Below are positions 18,236 through 27,413 of a DNA stretch of 64,000 nucleotides, in pieces. The DNA lies in assembly GCF_011806425.1 (NCBI RefSeq), contig NZ_JAATOV010000002.1:916938-980937 (forward strand), written 5' to 3'. The notes below the pieces were generated by a model. That model was given only the letters and a program-made list of their open reading frames with translations, made no database searches and had not been told where the DNA came from. Position 1 is the stretch's first letter. The number at the start of each line of letters is the position of its first letter. Made by a program: the position numbers and the translations under genes. Source of the stretch: Thalassospira lucentensis. GTDB taxonomy: Bacteria > Pseudomonadota > Alphaproteobacteria > Rhodospirillales > Thalassospiraceae.

Positions 18236-18490
18236 GAACCCCGAAAACGATATTGCCATAAATTCACACAATCGCAAATAGCAATCCGCATCCATCTTTG
18301 GTGCTATCCTGACAAGGCCGTCCCAAGGATACGCTTGCGCAATGGCTCGGAAACCCTTACATCTCGCCCCAGATTATCATCAATTATCCACAGGCATGTT
18401 TCCTGTGCCATCCGGCTTGATCCCATGGTTTACATCGGGGCCACGGCACGGACGGCCTGACATGCCAAACAGACTGAAAAGAGGCATCTG

Positions 18491-19516
18491 ATGGGCTATA
18501 AAATCGCTGTTGTCGGTGCGACAGGCAATGTCGGGCGTGAAATGCTCAACACCCTTGCCGAACGCAACTTCCCGGCTGACGAAATCTTTGCGCTGGCATC
18601 TTCAAAATCAATCGGCCGCACGGTTTCTTATGGCGATGACAACGATCTCAGCGTTCTCGATTCCGCGACCTTTGATTTTTCCAAGGTTGATCTCGCGCTG
18701 TTTTCTGCGGGTGGCGAAGCCGCCAAAAAGCTGGCCCCAAAAGCTGCCGAAGCAGGATGTGTCGTTATTGACAATTCAAGCTACTGGCGCATGGAACCGG
18801 GCGTTCCGCTTGTGGTGCCAGAAGTCAACGGCGCGGCACTTTCGGGCTATGCCAAAAAGAACATCATCGCCAACCCGAACTGCTCGACCATTCAGATGGT
18901 CATGGCGCTTAAACCATTGCAGGACATCGCACCAATCAAACGCATTGTCGTATCGACCTATCAGTCGGTATCGGGTGCAGGCCGTGCTGCCATGGACGAG
19001 CTGTTTAACCAAACCAAGGGCATCTATGTGAACGACCTTCCGAAAAAGGAAGAATTCACCAAACAGATCGCCTTTAACGTCATTCCCCATATCGATACCT
19101 TCATGGATGACGGTGCGACCCGCGAAGAATGGAAAATGGCGGTCGAAACCCGCAAAATCATGGCCCCTGCCGAAATTTCCGTCCATGCAACCTGTGTGCG
19201 TGTGCCGGTCTTTGTCGGTCACGGCGAAGCGGTAAATATCGAATTTGATGGCCCGGTCTCCGTCGAAGACGCCCGCAAAGCCATGAAGGCCTTCCCGGGT
19301 GTTTCGGTTGTCGATTACCGTCAGGACGAAGGATACGTCACCCCGCAGGAAGTTCAGGGCGAAGACAATGTCTTTGTCTCGCGCGTGCGCAAAGACCCGA
19401 CCGTTGAAAACGGTCTTTCACTGTGGTGTGTCGGCGATAACCTGCGCAAAGGGGCGGCCCTTAACGCGGTTCAGATTGCTGAAATGCTTGTGGCTGAATA
19501 CCTGCCCAAAAAATAA
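18491..19516 (+). CDS. asd: Aspartate-semialdehyde dehydrogenase
   Basis: Asd reduces aspartyl phosphate to aspartate semialdehyde with NADPH, feeding lysine, diaminopimelate, threonine and methionine synthesis. Motifs are VVGATGNVGREML (nucleotide binding), VVIDNSSYWRMEPGVPLVVPEVN, the catalytic cysteine in NPNCSTIQMVMALKPL, STYQSVSGAGRAAMDEL and SVHATCVRVPVFVGHGEAVNIEF. Length 341 is standard. GAAAAGAGG lies before the ATG. A strong terminator follows, so it is likely a single-gene unit. Confidence 0.97.
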   Translation: MGYKIAVVGATGNVGREMLNTLAERNFPADEIFALASSKSIGRTVSYGDDNDLSVLDSATFDFSKVDLALFSAGGEAAKKLAPKAAEAGCVVIDNSSYWRMEPGVPLVVPEVNGAALSGYAKKNIIANPNCSTIQMVMALKPLQDIAPIKRIVVSTYQSVSGAGRAAMDELFNQTKGIYVNDLPKKEEFTKQIAFNVIPHIDTFMDDGATREEWKMAVETRKIMAPAEISVHATCVRVPVFVGHGEAVNIEFDGPVSVEDARKAMKAFPGVSVVDYRQDEGYVTPQEVQGEDNVFVSRVRKDPTVENGLSLWCVGDNLRKGAALNAVQIAEMLVAEYLPKK

Positions 19517-19560
19517 TTCCGGGTCTTTTCCCAGATATTTTTATGATCGTACCACGATGC

Positions 19561-19588
19561 AAAACCCGCCTTTCCCAAGGCGGGTTTT
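19561..19588 (+). terminator. Intrinsic terminator after asd
   Basis: AAAACCCGCCTT (19561-19572) pairs perfectly with AAGGCGGGTTTT (19577-19588) around a TCCC loop, 44 bases after asd. Confidence 0.92.
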
Positions 19589-19711
19589 GTTGTTTAATCG
19601 ATCAAACAGACTGGTCAGACACCCAAAAAGGCGCTAGGCAATCAGACCAAGGGATGGAAACCTGATACCGGTACGACCCGTTACGAACAAAAAGAATACT
19701 GAGGAAATCGG

Positions 19712-20662
19712 ATGGTTAAACGCACGCGCAAGGAAGCCGCACGCCTTGATGAAGCAGCCCGGGCGGGCTGGCTTTATTACTGTGCTGGCAACACACAAGA
19801 CGAAATCGCAACAAAACTGGGCGTCTCTCGCCCCACCGCACAACGTCTTGTTTCTGCTGCCATCAGCGAAGGACTGGTCAAAGTCCGTCTTGATCACCCG
19901 ATTGCCCAATGCATGGAATTGGGTAAGGCCATTTGCGAAAAATATGGCCTTGCCGGATGTGACGTCGTCCCGACCGATCCCGCCGCCCCCGAAGAAATGT
20001 TTGGCATCGCACAGGCTGCAGCCGCCTATCTTGAACGCGCACTGCAATCATCTGATCCCAAAATCATCGCCCTTGGCACCGGGCGGGCCATGCGTGCCAT
20101 GGTTGACGAGGTCGGGCGTATTGATGGCCGCCACCATAAAATCGTCTCGTTGGTTGGCAACATTGCTCATGACGGTGCGGCCAGTTTTTATGACGCCGTC
20201 AGCGATCTGGCCGACCGCACCCGCGCCCCGCATTATCCGCTTCCGGTCCCGGTCATGATCGCAGACCGTAACATGCGCCACACCATGCAACAGCAGCCCC
20301 CGATGGATAACATCCTCAAACTCGCAGCCGAGGCCGATATTCGCTTTATCGGGGTCGGGCATCTCGGCGACGATGCGCCGCTTCATATTGATGGCTTCAT
20401 CAGCAAGGACGAACTGGCATCGCTGCGCGGCAGTGGCGGCATTGGCGAGGTCATAAGTTGGTCCTTTGACCAGAATGGCGCGATCCTCGATCACCCGGTC
20501 AATCATTGCGTCACAAGCGCCCCGGTTCAGGCACCAACGACCAATACGATTGCTGTCGCCAAGGGCAAGAAAAAGGTCGCGGCGATTCGCGGCGCAATGA
20601 AGGGCAACCTCATTTCAACCCTGGTTACTGACGAAGCCACGGCAAAATCGTTGCTGCAGTAA
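19712..20662 (+). CDS. SorC/DeoR-type sugar-responsive transcription regulator
   Basis: The 316-residue protein has an N-terminal helix-turn-helix (NTQDEIATKLGVSRPTAQRLVSAA, about residues 28-52) and a C-terminal sugar-phosphate or sugar-binding domain of the SorC family (IIALGTGRAMRAMVDEVG, HKIVSLVGNIAHDG, and GVGHLGDDAPLHIDGFISKDEL). It lies just upstream of a polyol ABC transporter operon on the same strand, separated by a terminator and a palindrome-bearing promoter region. It probably senses the imported polyol or its product and controls that operon. GAGGAAATCGG precedes the ATG. Confidence 0.92.
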   Translation: MVKRTRKEAARLDEAARAGWLYYCAGNTQDEIATKLGVSRPTAQRLVSAAISEGLVKVRLDHPIAQCMELGKAICEKYGLAGCDVVPTDPAAPEEMFGIAQAAAAYLERALQSSDPKIIALGTGRAMRAMVDEVGRIDGRHHKIVSLVGNIAHDGAASFYDAVSDLADRTRAPHYPLPVPVMIADRNMRHTMQQQPPMDNILKLAAEADIRFIGVGHLGDDAPLHIDGFISKDELASLRGSGGIGEVISWSFDQNGAILDHPVNHCVTSAPVQAPTTNTIAVAKGKKKVAAIRGAMKGNLISTLVTDEATAKSLLQ

Positions 20663-20697
20663 CACCTGCAACAATCCCAGCAGAACCAACTATTTCC

Positions 20698-20726
20698 AAC
20701 CCCGTCACCCCGTGTGGCGGGGTTTG
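20698..20726 (+). terminator. Probable terminator after the SorC-type regulator
   Basis: AACCCCG (20698-20704) pairs with CGGGGTT (20718-20724), with an inner CAC/GTG extension, followed by TGTTGTTGTG. The stem is good but the T-tract is weak. Confidence 0.65.
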
Positions 20727-20754
20727 TTGTTGTGCGCCGCAAAAACGATTTTCT

Positions 20755-20807
20755 TTGACAAGCCGCCCTGAAATTGAGTGAATGCTCACTACCTGAACAA
20801 ATGATCA
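20755..20807 (+). promoter_or_regulatory. Promoter and operator region of the polyol operon
   Basis: TTGACA at 20755-20760 is a perfect -35 box. Two imperfect palindromes follow: GTGAATGCTCAC (20778-20789), which falls where a -10 would be, and TGAACAAATGATCA (20794-20807). A repressor or activator bound there would overlap the polymerase. The regulator encoded just upstream is the natural candidate; this is inference from position. Confidence 0.55.
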
Positions 20808-20859
20808 ATCCGGGCACGCCAAATTGCCCATCGGGTACATAGTCCTTTAGGGAGGAAAC

Positions 20860-22173
20860 ATGAAACGCGTCATGGGAGCCGCGCTTTGCGCGCTACTAGC
20901 AGGCGGTGTTGCATTCACCGCACATGCCGAAACCAAACTGACCATCGCAACCGTAAATAATGGTGACATGATCCGCATGCAGAAGCTGACGGATGATTTC
21001 ACCAGCAAAAATCCAGACATTTCGCTTGAGTGGGTCACACTCGAAGAAAATACCCTGCGTCAACGTGTCACCACCGACATCGCCACCAAAGGCGGTCAGT
21101 ATGACATCATGACCATTGGCACCTACGAAGTGCCGATCTGGGCTGAAAAAGGCTGGCTCGCACCGCTCGATAACTTGGGCGACGACTATGACGTTGACGA
21201 TCTGATGCCCGCCATCCGCTCTGCCGTTTCCAAGGACGACACGCTTTATGCCGCACCGTTCTACGGCGAAAGCTCGATGATGATGTACCGCAAGGATCTG
21301 TTCGACAAAGCAGGCATCACAATCGATGGCCGCCTGACTTGGGATAAAACCCTTGAGATCGCCGAAAAACTCCATGATCCCGATAACGGCGTGTATGGCA
21401 TCTGCCTGCGCGGCAAAGCGGGCTGGGGCGAGAACATGGCGCTGGTGACCACCATGGGCAATGCCTATGGCGCACGCCTGTTCGATGAAGAATGGAAACC
21501 AACCTTCGACGGCCCGGAATGGAAAGCCGCCTTGGACATGTATACCAACATCCTTGGCAACTATGGTCCTCCCGGTGCAACATCGAACGGGTTTAACGAA
21601 AACCTGTCGCTGTTTAACTCTGGCAAATGTGGCATGTGGATTGACGCAACCGTCGCCGCATCCTTTGTCACCAACCCCAAAGAATCCAAAGTTGCCGATC
21701 AGGTCGCCTTTACCGAGGCTCCCTGCGCTGTAACCTGCACCGGTGCCAACTGGCTCTGGGCTTGGAACCTTGGCATTCCGATGGGCTCGCAAAAAGTTGA
21801 CGCCGCTCAGAAATTCATTTCTTGGGCAACGTCTAAGGCCTATCTCGAACTGGTTGCCTCCAAAGAAGGTTGGGCAAACGTCCCACCGGGCACCCGGATG
21901 TCCCTGTACGAAAACCCAAAATACCTCGACGCAGCACCGTTTGCTGACGAGACACTTTTGGCCATCGACAGTGCCGATCCGATCAACTCGACGCTGAAAC
22001 CAAAACCGTATGTTGGCGTTCAGTTCGCAGCCATCCCGGAATTCCAGGGGATTGGCACCACGGTTGGTCAGCAGTTCTCGGCCGCCTTGGCCGGTCAGAT
22101 GACTGTCGAGCAGGCGCTTTCTGCCGCACAGGCCAGCACCGACCGTACCATGCGCAAAGCTGGTTACTACTGA
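20860..22173 (+). CDS. ABC transporter polyol-binding protein (SmoE-like)
   Basis: This is the periplasmic solute-binding protein of the operon's ABC importer. A Sec signal peptide MKRVMGAALCALLAGGVAFTAHA ends near residue 23. The mature part is a family-1 extracellular binding protein, with FYGESSMMMYRKDLFDKAGI, FNSGKCGMWIDATVAASFV and ISWATSKAYLELVASKEGWANVPPGTR. The combination with two permeases, an ATPase and a short-chain dehydrogenase matches the sorbitol/mannitol (smo/mtl) systems of alphaproteobacteria. AGGGAGGAAAC before the ATG is a strong ribosome binding site. A large hairpin follows the stop. Confidence 0.92.
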   Translation: MKRVMGAALCALLAGGVAFTAHAETKLTIATVNNGDMIRMQKLTDDFTSKNPDISLEWVTLEENTLRQRVTTDIATKGGQYDIMTIGTYEVPIWAEKGWLAPLDNLGDDYDVDDLMPAIRSAVSKDDTLYAAPFYGESSMMMYRKDLFDKAGITIDGRLTWDKTLEIAEKLHDPDNGVYGICLRGKAGWGENMALVTTMGNAYGARLFDEEWKPTFDGPEWKAALDMYTNILGNYGPPGATSNGFNENLSLFNSGKCGMWIDATVAASFVTNPKESKVADQVAFTEAPCAVTCTGANWLWAWNLGIPMGSQKVDAAQKFISWATSKAYLELVASKEGWANVPPGTRMSLYENPKYLDAAPFADETLLAIDSADPINSTLKPKPYVGVQFAAIPEFQGIGTTVGQQFSAALAGQMTVEQALSAAQASTDRTMRKAGYY

Positions 22174-22181
22174 TGCACGAC

Positions 22182-22225
22182 GGCCGGGTTTCGGATCATC
22201 GCACCTCATGATCCAACATCCGGCC
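22182..22225 (+). promoter_or_regulatory. Intercistronic hairpin after the binding-protein gene
   Basis: GGCCGG (22182-22187) pairs with CCGGCC (22220-22225), and inside it GGATCAT (22193-22199) pairs with ATGATCC (22208-22214). There is no T-tract. Hairpins at this place in ABC operons commonly protect the binding-protein mRNA or reduce read-through so that the binding protein exceeds the permeases. Confidence 0.7.
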
Positions 22226-22335
22226 TGACCTCCTTGATCTGATGAACTTGGGGTGGCGGCGGCGCACATGGCGTTTAATCCGCCACCCTCTTTCCATCCG
22301 GTCAGGACATCACCGTCAATCTTGCGGAGCACATC

Positions 22336-23208
22336 ATGTCGACACGTGCCTCGACCCTTACCGGGCGCATTATGTCTGCGCCGTCGATCATCGTCCTGTT
22401 TTTATGGATGGCCGTCCCACTCGGCATGACAATCTATTTTTCCTTCCTGCGCTACAACCTGTTAGCCCCCGGAACAGAAGAATGGATTGGCACACTTAAT
22501 TACGAATTCTTCCTCACCGATCCGGCGTTTTTTGCGTCCCTTGCAAACACACTTATCCTTGTCGGTTCCGTTCTGGTCATCACCATCGTTGGCGGCATTT
22601 TGCTGGGACTGATGCTTGATCAGCCGATCTTTGGGCGCGGTATCTTACGGCTTTTGGTGATCGCACCGTTTTTCATCATGCCGACCGTGAATGCGCTGGT
22701 TTGGAAAAACCTGTTGATGGACCCAGTTTCGGGGATGTTTGCATGGCTTGCCAGTTTGCTGGGCTTGCCCGCCATTGACTGGTTTACCAACGCACCGCTG
22801 ACATCGATCATCATCATGGTCGCCTGGCAATGGTTGCCCTTTGCCGTGCTTATTCTTTTGACCGCCCTGCAATCGCTTGACCGCGATCAAAAAGAAGCCG
22901 CCCAGATGGATGGTGCCGGTCCCCTGTCGATCTTTTTCTATATCACGCTTCCCCATCTCAGCCGCGCGATCACCGTGGTTGTTCTGATCGAAACCATTTT
23001 CTTGCTGACCGTCTTTGCCGAAATCTTTGTCACCACTGGTGGTGGCCCAGGCTTGGCAACGACCAACATCGCCTTCCTTGTCTATACCCAGGCGCTGTTG
23101 CAGTTCGATGTTGGTGGCGCGTCAGCAGGCGGCATTGTCGCCGTCATCCTGGCCAATATCGTGGCGATCTTCCTGATCCGCCTCATTGGCAAGAACTTGG
23201 ATAAATAG
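22336..23208 (+). CDS. Polyol ABC transporter permease (SmoF-like)
   Basis: This inner-membrane permease has 290 residues and six predicted membrane segments, the first near residues 14-36 (APSIIVLFLWMAVPLGMTIYFSF). The ABC-contact EAA loop is visible as EAAQMDGAGPLSIFFYITLPHLS. It belongs to the MalF/UgpA-type binding-protein-dependent permeases. It lies 163 bases after the binding-protein gene and 8 bases before the second permease gene. Together they form the substrate channel. Confidence 0.93.
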   Translation: MSTRASTLTGRIMSAPSIIVLFLWMAVPLGMTIYFSFLRYNLLAPGTEEWIGTLNYEFFLTDPAFFASLANTLILVGSVLVITIVGGILLGLMLDQPIFGRGILRLLVIAPFFIMPTVNALVWKNLLMDPVSGMFAWLASLLGLPAIDWFTNAPLTSIIIMVAWQWLPFAVLILLTALQSLDRDQKEAAQMDGAGPLSIFFYITLPHLSRAITVVVLIETIFLLTVFAEIFVTTGGGPGLATTNIAFLVYTQALLQFDVGGASAGGIVAVILANIVAIFLIRLIGKNLDK

Positions 23209-23216
23209 GGGGCGAC

Positions 23217-24047
23217 ATGGAAAAGAAACAAACACCACTTAGCTATCTCAGCTTCTCTGCCTTTGCATGGGTTGTCGGTCTGCTGATTTTCTTTCCGATC
23301 TTCTGGATGGTTTTAACCAGTTTCAAAACCGAACTCGAAGCCGTCAGCATCCCACCAAGCTTCATCTCCTTTGACTGGACGCTTGAAAACTACGCCGAGG
23401 TTCAAGAACGCTCGAACTATTTCAAGTTCGCCATGAACTCCGTCATTCTCGCTGTCGGTTCCACCTTGGTTGGCTTGGTCTTTGCCGTGACATGCGCATG
23501 GGCCATGGCGTTTAACCCGACCAAACGCACCAAAGACGCGCTTCTCTGGATGCTTTCGACCAAGATGATGCCACCTGTTGGCGTTTTGGTGCCGATCTAT
23601 CTGGTGTTTCGCGACTGGGGGCTGCTTGATACCCGGTTTGGGCTGATCATGGTTCTGTTTTTGATGAACCTGCCGATCATGGTCTGGATGCTCTACACCT
23701 ATTTCAAAGAAATCCCGACCGACATCCTCGAAGCCGCCCGCATGGACGGGGCAACCCTGCCCAAGGAAATCATCTTTGTGCTGCTGCCCATGGCCCTGCC
23801 CGGCATTGCATCAACCATGCTGCTTAATGTCATCCTTGCATGGAATGAAGCCTTCTGGACGCTCAATCTGACAACGTCCGATGCCGCACCGCTGACAGCC
23901 TTTATTGCGTCCTATTCCAGCCCCGAAGGGCTGTTCTGGGCAAAGCTCTCAGCCGCTTCGACCTTGGCAGTTGCCCCTATTCTTGTGATTGGCTGGTTCT
24001 CTCAGAAACAGCTGGTTCGTGGTCTGACATTTGGCGCGGTCAAATAA
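23217..24047 (+). CDS. Polyol ABC transporter permease (SmoG-like)
   Basis: This is the second permease, 276 residues with six membrane segments and the MalG-type EAA loop EAARMDGATLPKEIIFVLLPMALPG. The N-terminus FAWVVGLLIFFPIFWMVLTSFK and the C-terminal QKQLVRGLTFGAVK are typical of the MalG family. The gap to the preceding permease is 8 bases with GGGGGCGAC before the start, and the ATPase gene follows after 40 bases. Confidence 0.93.
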   Translation: MEKKQTPLSYLSFSAFAWVVGLLIFFPIFWMVLTSFKTELEAVSIPPSFISFDWTLENYAEVQERSNYFKFAMNSVILAVGSTLVGLVFAVTCAWAMAFNPTKRTKDALLWMLSTKMMPPVGVLVPIYLVFRDWGLLDTRFGLIMVLFLMNLPIMVWMLYTYFKEIPTDILEAARMDGATLPKEIIFVLLPMALPGIASTMLLNVILAWNEAFWTLNLTTSDAAPLTAFIASYSSPEGLFWAKLSAASTLAVAPILVIGWFSQKQLVRGLTFGAVK

Positions 24048-24087
24048 CCAACCGTTGCTTTGAAAACGAGAAAGAAGGAACACCGAA

Positions 24088-25104
24088 ATGGGTGCTATCC
24101 GACTGGAGAAAGTCAAGAAAACCTTCGGAACGCTCGATGTTATTCCGGGTGTCGATCTTGAAATCAATGATGGTGAATTCGTCGTCTTTGTTGGCCCGTC
24201 GGGCTGTGGCAAATCCACCTTGCTGCGTTTGATCGCCGGTCTTGAAGATGTCACCGACGGTAAAATCAAGATCAATGGGGTCGACGTTGCCAACGAAGCC
24301 CCGGCCAAGCGCGGCCTGTCGATGGTTTTCCAATCCTATGCGCTGTATCCGCATATGACCGTGTTTAACAACATTGCTTTTGGCCTGAAAATGGCGGGCG
24401 AAAGCAAGGATGTCATTAATGACAAAGTGAACAACGCGGCAAAAATCCTGAATCTGACGGACTATCTTGATCGCCGTCCCGGCGCACTTTCGGGCGGGCA
24501 ACGTCAACGTGTTGCCATTGGGCGCGCGATTGTGCGCAACCCGGCCGCCTTCCTGTTTGACGAGCCACTTTCAAACCTTGATGCCGCACTGCGTGTGAAC
24601 ATGCGTCTTGAAATTACCGGCCTGCATCAGGAACTCAAAACCACGATGATTTACGTCACCCATGATCAGGTCGAAGCCATGACCATGGCCGACAAAATCG
24701 TGGTGTTGCAGGCAGGTCGCGTTGAACAGGTCGGCAAACCGATGGACCTTTACAGCAAACCGGCCAACAAATTCGTCGCAGGGTTCATTGGCTCGCCCAA
24801 AATGAATTTCTTGGGCGGCACACAGGCGGCCAAATATGACTGTCATGAAATCGGTGTGCGCCCTGAACATCTGGTGGTCAGCACCGAGCAGGGCGAAATC
24901 CCCGCCACGGTGAAAATCGCCGAACATTTGGGGGCGGAAACCTACCTTCATGTCAACTCGGATGAATTTGGTCCGATGACGGTGCGTGCGACGGGCGAAA
25001 TGCCGCTTAGCGGAAATGACAAAATCTTCCTGACCCCTGAACAGGATCGCATCCATCGCTTTGATGCCAACGGCTTGGCCCTTGGTCATCCCCTCAACGC
25101 TTAA
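24088..25104 (+). CDS. Polyol ABC transporter ATP-binding protein (SmoK-like)
   Basis: This cytoplasmic ATPase of the importer has Walker [10 protein letters not shown] (about residues 37-45), Q-loop [11 protein letters not shown], signature [16 protein letters not shown], Walker [16 protein letters not shown] and the switch histidine in [11 protein letters not shown]. After about residue 240 comes the TOBE/OB-type regulatory domain ([10 protein letters not shown]). It is of the MalK/UgpC type, 338 residues. It follows the permease genes with AAGAAGGAACACC before its ATG. Confidence 0.94.
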   Translation: MGAIRLEKVKKTFGTLDVIPGVDLEINDGEFVVFVGPSGCGKSTLLRLIAGLEDVTDGKIKINGVDVANEAPAKRGLSMVFQSYALYPHMTVFNNIAFGLKMAGESKDVINDKVNNAAKILNLTDYLDRRPGALSGGQRQRVAIGRAIVRNPAAFLFDEPLSNLDAALRVNMRLEITGLHQELKTTMIYVTHDQVEAMTMADKIVVLQAGRVEQVGKPMDLYSKPANKFVAGFIGSPKMNFLGGTQAAKYDCHEIGVRPEHLVVSTEQGEIPATVKIAEHLGAETYLHVNSDEFGPMTVRATGEMPLSGNDKIFLTPEQDRIHRFDANGLALGHPLNA

Positions 25105-25175
25105 AACCCCGGATCGCACCGTCTCACGCGCGGTGCGGTCGCGCCTCACCAAACCAAGAAAATTGCGAGACAAAA

Positions 25176-25946
25176 ATGTATCTTAAAAAGTTCGATCTTT
25201 CCGGTCGCCGCGCCTATGTCACCGGCGGCGGTCGCGCCATCGGCCTCTCCTGCTGCGAAGCGCTTGCTGAGGCTGGCGCACATGTCATCATCGGCGACAT
25301 CAGCGACGCCGTCGCCGAAGAAGGCCGCGATTACCTCAAATCCAAGGGCTACTCGGCCGATATCGATATCATGGATGTCACCAACACCGATCAGGTCCGC
25401 GCCAGTGCCGAAAAAATGGCCAAGCAAGGCGGCATTGATATTCTGGTCAATAATGCCGGCATCGCACGGTCCGAAACCCCGGCCGAAACGGTTACCGATG
25501 AACATTGGCTCAATGTGGTTGATGTCAATCTGAACGGCACGTTTTGGTGCTGCCGCGAATTTGGCAAACAGATGCTGGCCAAGAAAAATGGCGTCATCGT
25601 CAATGTCGGGTCGATGTCGGGCTTTATCGTCAACAAGCCCCAGGAACAGGCCTATTACAACGCATCAAAGGCCGCAGTACATCACTTGACCAAATCACTG
25701 GCGGCTGAATGGGGCGCGCGCGGTGTGCGCGTGAACGCGGTTGCACCGACCTATATCGCAACCCCGCTAAATGAATTCGTCAAATCCAAACCGGAAATGT
25801 ATGACGCCTGGATCAACGGCACCCCGATGGCACGTCTGGGCGAAACCGACGAAATCGGATCGGTTGTGCTGTTCCTGGCCTCGGACGCGTCTAGCTTGAT
25901 GACAGGATCCATCGTTCTGGCTGATGGGGGTTACACCTGCTGGTAA
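25176..25946 (+). CDS. Short-chain dehydrogenase, probable polyol dehydrogenase
   Basis: This is a classical short-chain dehydrogenase: TGGGRAIGLSCCEAL binds the nucleotide, NNAGIA follows, and the catalytic triad lies in GSMSGF with YYNASKAAV (Tyr and Lys). The C-terminus DGGYTCW resembles galactitol/sorbitol 2-dehydrogenases of Rhodobacter (DGGYTVW), as I recall. As the last gene of the polyol transport operon, it presumably oxidises the imported sugar alcohol to a ketose with NAD. The exact substrate (sorbitol, mannitol, galactitol or arabitol) cannot be read from the sequence. Confidence 0.88.
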   Translation: MYLKKFDLSGRRAYVTGGGRAIGLSCCEALAEAGAHVIIGDISDAVAEEGRDYLKSKGYSADIDIMDVTNTDQVRASAEKMAKQGGIDILVNNAGIARSETPAETVTDEHWLNVVDVNLNGTFWCCREFGKQMLAKKNGVIVNVGSMSGFIVNKPQEQAYYNASKAAVHHLTKSLAAEWGARGVRVNAVAPTYIATPLNEFVKSKPEMYDAWINGTPMARLGETDEIGSVVLFLASDASSLMTGSIVLADGGYTCW

Positions 25947-26049
25947 GGCCAGGTGAAACTGTTGGCTGCATATCGAAATTCTTGTTGCGGCCTTCCCGGA
26001 ACGTTGGTGAAACGGGGCGCGGTTGTGGGACCTGCGCCCCGTTTACTTT

Positions 26050-27258
26050 TTAAAAAACAGAAACACCCGCCAAATAGCGCGAAAAGTCATTGGCCGGCAT
26101 CACCACCACACCCGACAGGCCCAAAAACGCCGCCAAACGTTCAAGGTTTTCTTTTAACGGTCCCGCCACATCACCCGCCAAACAGCCTTCCTCAAGATGG
26201 GCTGACTGAACGCGCAACACGCCTTCTTGCCGATCGGCCTTTAAATCGACCCGCGCAACAAATGCGCCGTTTAGCATAAATGGCAGGACGTAATAGCCAT
26301 ATTGCCGCTTTTCCGCCGGAACATATATCTCGATGCGGTAATTAAACCCGAAAATACGCTCCACCCGATCACGTTCCCACATTACCGGATCAAACGGCAC
26401 CATCAGGCAGGTCGGTTTGGACCGTGCACGCGGATTAACCTGCGGGCACAGATACCCTGCTTGTTTCCAGCCCTGCACATCGGCGCGCAAAATACGTCCC
26501 TCTTCCACCAGACGTGCCAGACAGATCTTGGCATCCTCGGTCGGAATCCGAAAATATTTACGAAGGTCCGCCTCGGTCGCAACCCCCATCGCGGCAATGC
26601 CCTTGCAGATCAATTCCGATTGCGCATCATATCGGTCCATCGGCGGATGATTGGCCGCGTCGCCAATGATGCGTTCTGGCAAATCATAGACCCGCTCAAA
26701 ACTGTTGCGACGGTGCCGGGCCATGACCTGCCCGCTCCAAAACAGATATTCCATCACTGTTTTGGTATCCGACCAGCCCCACCAAGCCGACCGGTTGGAC
26801 CGTTTTTCATCAAGGTCACTGGCCGCAACCGCGCCGTCATCGGCAATCCGGTTCAGGATTTGGTCAATCAGATCAGGTTTCTCGCGCTGGATCCGCGCGA
26901 TGCGGCCCCACATGCCTTTGCCATTGCGCGCATCCTCCATCCGCCAACGATAAAACGGATAATCCTCCACCGGGATCATGGATGCTTCGTGGCCCCAATA
27001 TTCAAACAATGCCCGCTGGCGATCCTTGCCCCAAACAACCGCATCCAACATGGCGGGGTCATACATCCCAAGGCGGCTAAAAATCGGCATGTAATGTGCG
27101 CGGGTCAAAACATTGACACTGTCAATTTGCAGCATATTTGTGGTGCGCACCGCCTTAAGGATACGGCGTTTGGTCACCGGTCGGCGGGGATCAAAATCAA
27201 ATCCCTGCCCATTTAGGGCAAGATTGCGGGCCTGTTTAATCGAAATCGAAACGGACAT
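26050..27258 (-). CDS. YcaQ-like DNA glycosylase (winged-helix, DUF1006/HTH_42)
   Basis: This 402-residue protein belongs to the YcaQ/AlkX family of winged-helix DNA glycosylases that release bulky alkylated bases and open interstrand crosslinks. The family's Q-x-D catalytic motif is visible as LQIDSVNVLTRAHY. Other conserved pieces are LFEYWGHEASMIP, GGWSD-like WWGWSDTKTVMEYLFW, and the C-terminal PFDPVMWERDRVERIFGFNYRIEIYVPAEKRQYGYYVLPFML. It lies between the polyol operon and the divergent SLC13 permease gene. Overlapping open frames on the other strand are unlikely to be coding. Confidence 0.9.
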   Translation of the reverse strand: MSVSISIKQARNLALNGQGFDFDPRRPVTKRRILKAVRTTNMLQIDSVNVLTRAHYMPIFSRLGMYDPAMLDAVVWGKDRQRALFEYWGHEASMIPVEDYPFYRWRMEDARNGKGMWGRIARIQREKPDLIDQILNRIADDGAVAASDLDEKRSNRSAWWGWSDTKTVMEYLFWSGQVMARHRRNSFERVYDLPERIIGDAANHPPMDRYDAQSELICKGIAAMGVATEADLRKYFRIPTEDAKICLARLVEEGRILRADVQGWKQAGYLCPQVNPRARSKPTCLMVPFDPVMWERDRVERIFGFNYRIEIYVPAEKRQYGYYVLPFMLNGAFVARVDLKADRQEGVLRVQSAHLEEGCLAGDVAGPLKENLERLAAFLGLSGVVVMPANDFSRYLAGVSVF

Positions 27259-27413
27259 GATCCAACATTTAAATACGTGCTTAAAACAAGCTTGATGCTA
27301 TCACATCCTGCTGACAAATACGGCAGCAGCATTCTTGCGCAAAACAGACTATGATCCGCCCAACACAAACCACCGCACATCAACCCGTTCAGTACAAAAC
27401 AGGATGCCCCTAC